DNA of 17,426 nucleotides, taken from Acidimicrobiales bacterium. GTDB taxonomy: Bacteria > Actinomycetota > Acidimicrobiia > Acidimicrobiales > Poriferisodalaceae. The notes beneath the pieces were generated by a model that saw only the letters and a program-made list of their open reading frames with translations, had not been told where the DNA came from and made no database searches. Below, in pieces: positions 13,471-17,426 of this stretch (positions are counted from its first letter, which is position 1; each line of letters begins with the position of its first letter). The stretch covers positions 1 through 17,426 of the forward strand of contig JAGQSP010000267.1 in assembly GCA_020439485.1 (NCBI GenBank), in the 5' to 3' direction. The translations under genes and the position numbers were made by a program.

Positions 13471-14362
13471 CCAGCCCCCTGGACCTGGCCGCGGTGACGA
13501 ACGCCAGCGGCCGGGTCGGCACCACGTAGACCTTGCCCACCTTGGCCACGGCGGCCGCCTGGCCCTTGCCAGTTCGGGGCACGCATTCGACGACGTTTGT
13601 GAGGGCGATCTCTATGACGGCGCCGGGCGAATCACCCGTGGCGTCCAGAACTGAGTCGTCCTCGAGTTCGGCCTCTGGTGGCGCGGGACCCACCGATGCG
13701 ACCGTCGACTTGATCATCAAGAACGCCTCGCGGGTTGCCAGGTGGTCGTGCAGAACCAACCCGGCGGGCACCAGCACCAACCATCTGCGCGCCAGTCCGT
13801 TGAGGGCGCGGGCAGCGATCATCGCCAAGTACAGGCCGACGACGAAGGTGACGGACCCGATGATCCAGCGCTCGTTGGCCAACATGATCGGGCCGGTGAG
13901 GACCCCGCCTACGAACAACATGACCCCCAGAGGAAGGCCAACCAGGGCCAACGCCATCGGCACCCTGAGGCTGAAGCGCAGCTCGTCGCCGTAGGAGGCG
14001 CCGTCTATCCATGCCTCGCCGACGAAGGGGCTGAGGCTGGTGGCAAGCACCACCAACGGAGGCGTGATGGCCCATGCCACTTCCGAAGCAGACAGGTCGG
14101 CCACGATCAGTGCGACAACCACCGCTACCAGGCCGGTGACGGTGGCCAGCCGCAGGGTTACCAGGGTGGCGGGTAGGCGCACGGCGACGCTGGTCAGCGC
14201 AACACCCCACAGGGCCCACGCACCCACACCGATGATCCAGCGCCCGGCCGTGGAGAGATCGGCCACCGACGCCTCGATGGCGTCACCGCTGCCGGCGATG
14301 GCGGCGGCCAGGGTGACGGCGAGCACGATCTGGTGGGTACGGCGAATGGTCAGGCGCGACAC
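13460..14362 (-). CDS. Uncharacterised multipass membrane protein
   Basis: A 300-residue protein that I do not recognise as a named family. Hydrophobic segments lie at about 11–25, 41–60, 66–88, 97–113, 133–157 and 165–186. A soluble C-terminal portion of about 110 residues follows, probably cytoplasmic. It includes GLARRWLVLVPAGLVLHDH (189–207), LATREAFLMIKSTVASVGPAP (208–228) and an acidic EAELEDDSVLD stretch. The segment VVLHDHLATREAF-like plus a final VGKVYVVPTRPLAF may form a PH-like β-rich domain, but this is a guess. The GTG at 14362 is supported by TAACGT 8 bases upstream. It is convergent with mnmA and divergent from ligA. It sits within a DNA/tRNA-maintenance neighbourhood but has no visible link to either process. 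Confidence 0.78.
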   Translation of the reverse strand: MSRLTIRRTHQIVLAVTLAAAIAGSGDAIEASVADLSTAGRWIIGVGAWALWGVALTSVAVRLPATLVTLRLATVTGLVAVVVALIVADLSASEVAWAITPPLVVLATSLSPFVGEAWIDGASYGDELRFSLRVPMALALVGLPLGVMLFVGGVLTGPIMLANERWIIGSVTFVVGLYLAMIAARALNGLARRWLVLVPAGLVLHDHLATREAFLMIKSTVASVGPAPPEAELEDDSVLDATGDSPGAVIEIALTNVVECVPRTGKGQAAAVAKVGKVYVVPTRPLAFVTAARSRGLGRA

Positions 14363-14370
14363 GGCGTGAA

Positions 14371-14376
14371 ACGTTA
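14371..14376 (-). promoter_or_regulatory. -10 element for the minus-strand membrane protein gene
   Basis: On the minus strand TAACGT is followed by 8 bases and then GTG at 14362, the same arrangement as upstream of the SpoIIM-family gene. It shares the 45-bp gap with the ligA promoter on the other strand. Confidence 0.6.
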
Positions 14377-14377
14377 G

Positions 14378-16453
<2,076 letters not shown>

Positions 16454-16457
16454 GTCT

Positions 16458-16931
16458 TCAGGTGGTGGTGAACCGCCAGCCGATGGTTCTGACCTCGTCG
16501 TCCACCACCTGGTTGACGATCACGGCAGTGACCCTGACCTCGCCGACCTCGAACACCTCGATGACCCGTCCGGGCCCGGGGTCGAACGTGTAGATACCCA
16601 GGGCGTCACCTGCCGTGCTGACCTCGGATGGAGGTATTGCCACACCGTTGATGCTGAGTTGTGTCAACTCCCAGCCGGTGGCCAGGTCGATGGTCACGGT
16701 GGTCTGTCTGGGCTGGATCGACCCGTCGGTCGGAAACACCGAGTCGACCGCCAGGTCGAGCTGTGGTTTGGTCTCGGGGTCGCCACCCAGTGCGCCGGCG
16801 AAATAGAACGCTGCCGCGGCAAGGCACAGCCCGGTGGTGATGACTATGCGGGGAAGCCACTTCTCCCGGAACCCGTCACCGGGCTCGAACTTCGGGTACT
16901 TCTTGCGGTCGTCGCGGTTGGATCTGGCCAC
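16458..16931 (-). CDS. Small single-span membrane protein, uncharacterised
   Basis: About 157 residues. A charged, Lys/Arg-rich N-terminus (1–28, with RSNRDDRKKYPKFEPGDGF) is followed by one hydrophobic helix at about 28–48. A probably extracytoplasmic C-terminal domain of about 110 residues with β-like alternation (TVTIDLATGWELTQLSI, RVIEVFEVGEVRVTAVIV, TIGWRFTTT) completes it. The charge pattern predicts a cytoplasmic N-terminus. There are no Cys residues except one in the helix, so no lipobox is present. I do not recognise the family. The start is uncertain: GTG at 16931, or GTG at 16937 giving two more residues. No good ribosome-binding site or -10 box was found upstream on this strand. 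The frame stays open further upstream, but that part runs antisense to the kinase gene. It is divergent from that kinase, which may mean a shared envelope-related role, though the two could be unrelated. Confidence 0.65.
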   Translation of the reverse strand: MARSNRDDRKKYPKFEPGDGFREKWLPRIVITTGLCLAAAAFYFAGALGGDPETKPQLDLAVDSVFPTDGSIQPRQTTVTIDLATGWELTQLSINGVAIPPSEVSTAGDALGIYTFDPGPGRVIEVFEVGEVRVTAVIVNQVVDDEVRTIGWRFTTT

Positions 16932-17027
16932 CCACACAGTCTGGCCGGTTCGGTGGTCGATCCACCCTCCACCACGGTCAAGTGGGGCAGTGAACGCCCG
17001 TGGTGACGAATTCGCCGCATGTTTCGG

Positions 17028-17033
17028 TACTGT
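17028..17033 (+). promoter_or_regulatory. -10 element for the Ser/Thr kinase gene
   Basis: TACTGT is followed by 9 bases and then ATG at 17043, which would give a leader of only about 2–3 bases. This is the loosest spacing among the matching promoters in the window, so it is less secure. Confidence 0.45.
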
Positions 17034-17042
17034 CGGACATCG

Positions 17043-17426
17043 ATGGCGACCACGACTGCGAAGGACGAATCGGCACCGGTCCTCGAGAATCGCTATCGCC
17101 TCGTCGCCCAACTGGGCTTCGGAGGCTCGGCACACGTCTACCTGGCCGACGACTTGCGGTTGCGTCGGCGCGTTGCGGTGAAGGTTCTGCATCCGGCGCT
17201 GGTGGGCAAGCCCGGGTTTGCCGAGCGGTTCGCCCACGAGGCCCAGAGCGCAGCGTCGTTCAGTCATCCACACGTCGTAGCGGTTCACGACTGGGGCGAG
17301 TGTGAGTTCGGGCCCTATCTGGTCACCGAGTATCTGGGCGGTGGCAGCCTTCACGGAATCATCGCCGCGGGCCACACCCTGACCCCCGCTCAGGCGGTCA
17401 AGGTCGGCCTCGAAGCCACCAGCGGT
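17043..17426 (+). CDS. Ser/Thr protein kinase (PknB-type), N-terminal part, cut by window end
   Basis: An open frame of 128 codons running off the window. After a 14-residue polar leader, NRYRLVAQLGFGGSAHVYLADD begins the kinase domain, with the glycine-rich loop at 24–33. AVKVL holds the ATP-positioning K47, and RFAHEAQSAASFSHPHVV holds the helix-C E66. LVTEYLGGGSL (93–103) is the hinge, after which the αD region begins. This is a Hanks-type Ser/Thr kinase as used in actinobacterial signalling for growth and cell division. Whether it has a transmembrane segment or PASTA domains lies outside the window. The glycine loop is atypical, with SAH where small or aromatic residues such as MGE or MAE are usual. 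The ATG at 17043 fits both the domain start and the nearby -10 box. Confidence 0.93.
   Translation, partial: MATTTAKDESAPVLENRYRLVAQLGFGGSAHVYLADDLRLRRRVAVKVLHPALVGKPGFAERFAHEAQSAASFSHPHVVAVHDWGECEFGPYLVTEYLGGGSLHGIIAAGHTLTPAQAVKVGLEATSG

Noticed and set aside
16952..16966. Inverted repeat GGTGG–TCGAT–CCACC near the kinase promoter as an operator
   Set aside because: The arms are only 5 bp and GC-rich, a level expected by chance in this DNA, and no second copy was seen near another gene.
16932..17375. Upstream extension of the small membrane protein frame
   Set aside because: It would run antisense through the kinase N-lobe, and it contains no membrane or domain features. GTG starts at 16931 or 16937 give a sensible N-terminus-in topology.

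Overview
The window is high-GC, densely coded bacterial DNA with many GTG starts and short or overlapping gene junctions. Gene content points to an actinobacterium: a MurA with Asp in place of the catalytic Cys, a MoxR–DUF58–SpoIIM–RDD locus ordered as I remember it from mycobacteria, a cysteine desulfurase–MnmA–LigA neighbourhood, and apparently leaderless transcripts. An acidimicrobial-type lineage is my best guess, but this is inference. I see no rRNA, tRNA, CRISPR array, insertion sequence or prophage. It reads as ordinary chromosomal backbone.

Layout. (1) 2–2368, plus strand: 3' part of murA (peptidoglycan precursor synthesis), a small NifU-type Fe-S protein, and an enoyl-CoA hydratase/isomerase. 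(2) 2388–4308, minus strand: a two-gene unit, a class I SAM methyltransferase followed by a protein fusing an SRPBCC/START-like domain to an aminoglycoside-phosphotransferase-like kinase domain. (3) 4341–11238: a membrane-associated module of five plus-strand genes joined by 4-nt stop/start overlaps (multipass membrane protein, DUF4129, DUF4350, MoxR AAA+ ATPase, DUF58), then a convergent SpoIIM-family membrane protein and a divergent RDD-family membrane protein. This set recurs in bacteria, but its biochemical job is poorly defined. (4) 11283–13444: cysteine desulfurase overlapping mnmA, a sulfur relay for tRNA 2-thiouridine. (5) 13460–14362, minus: an uncharacterised multipass membrane protein. 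(6) 14408–16453: ligA, NAD-dependent DNA ligase. (7) 16458–16931, minus: a small single-span membrane protein. (8) 17043 to the window end: the N-terminal part of a Ser/Thr protein kinase.

Regulation. Seven first-in-unit genes have a TANNNT -10 hexamer ending 6–9 nt before an ATG or GTG. This suggests leaderless or near-leaderless mRNAs, and it helps choose several starts. Internal genes instead use 4-nt overlaps or Shine-Dalgarno sequences. Two convergent junctions carry hairpins that could stop transcription from both sides.

No clearly new defence, mobile or biosynthetic system is visible. The items most worth following are the SRPBCC–kinase fusion with an Asp-to-Asn change in its metal-binding motif, the MoxR-centred membrane module, and the uncharacterised membrane proteins beside ligA and the kinase. 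No intergenic stretch exceeds about 115 bases.
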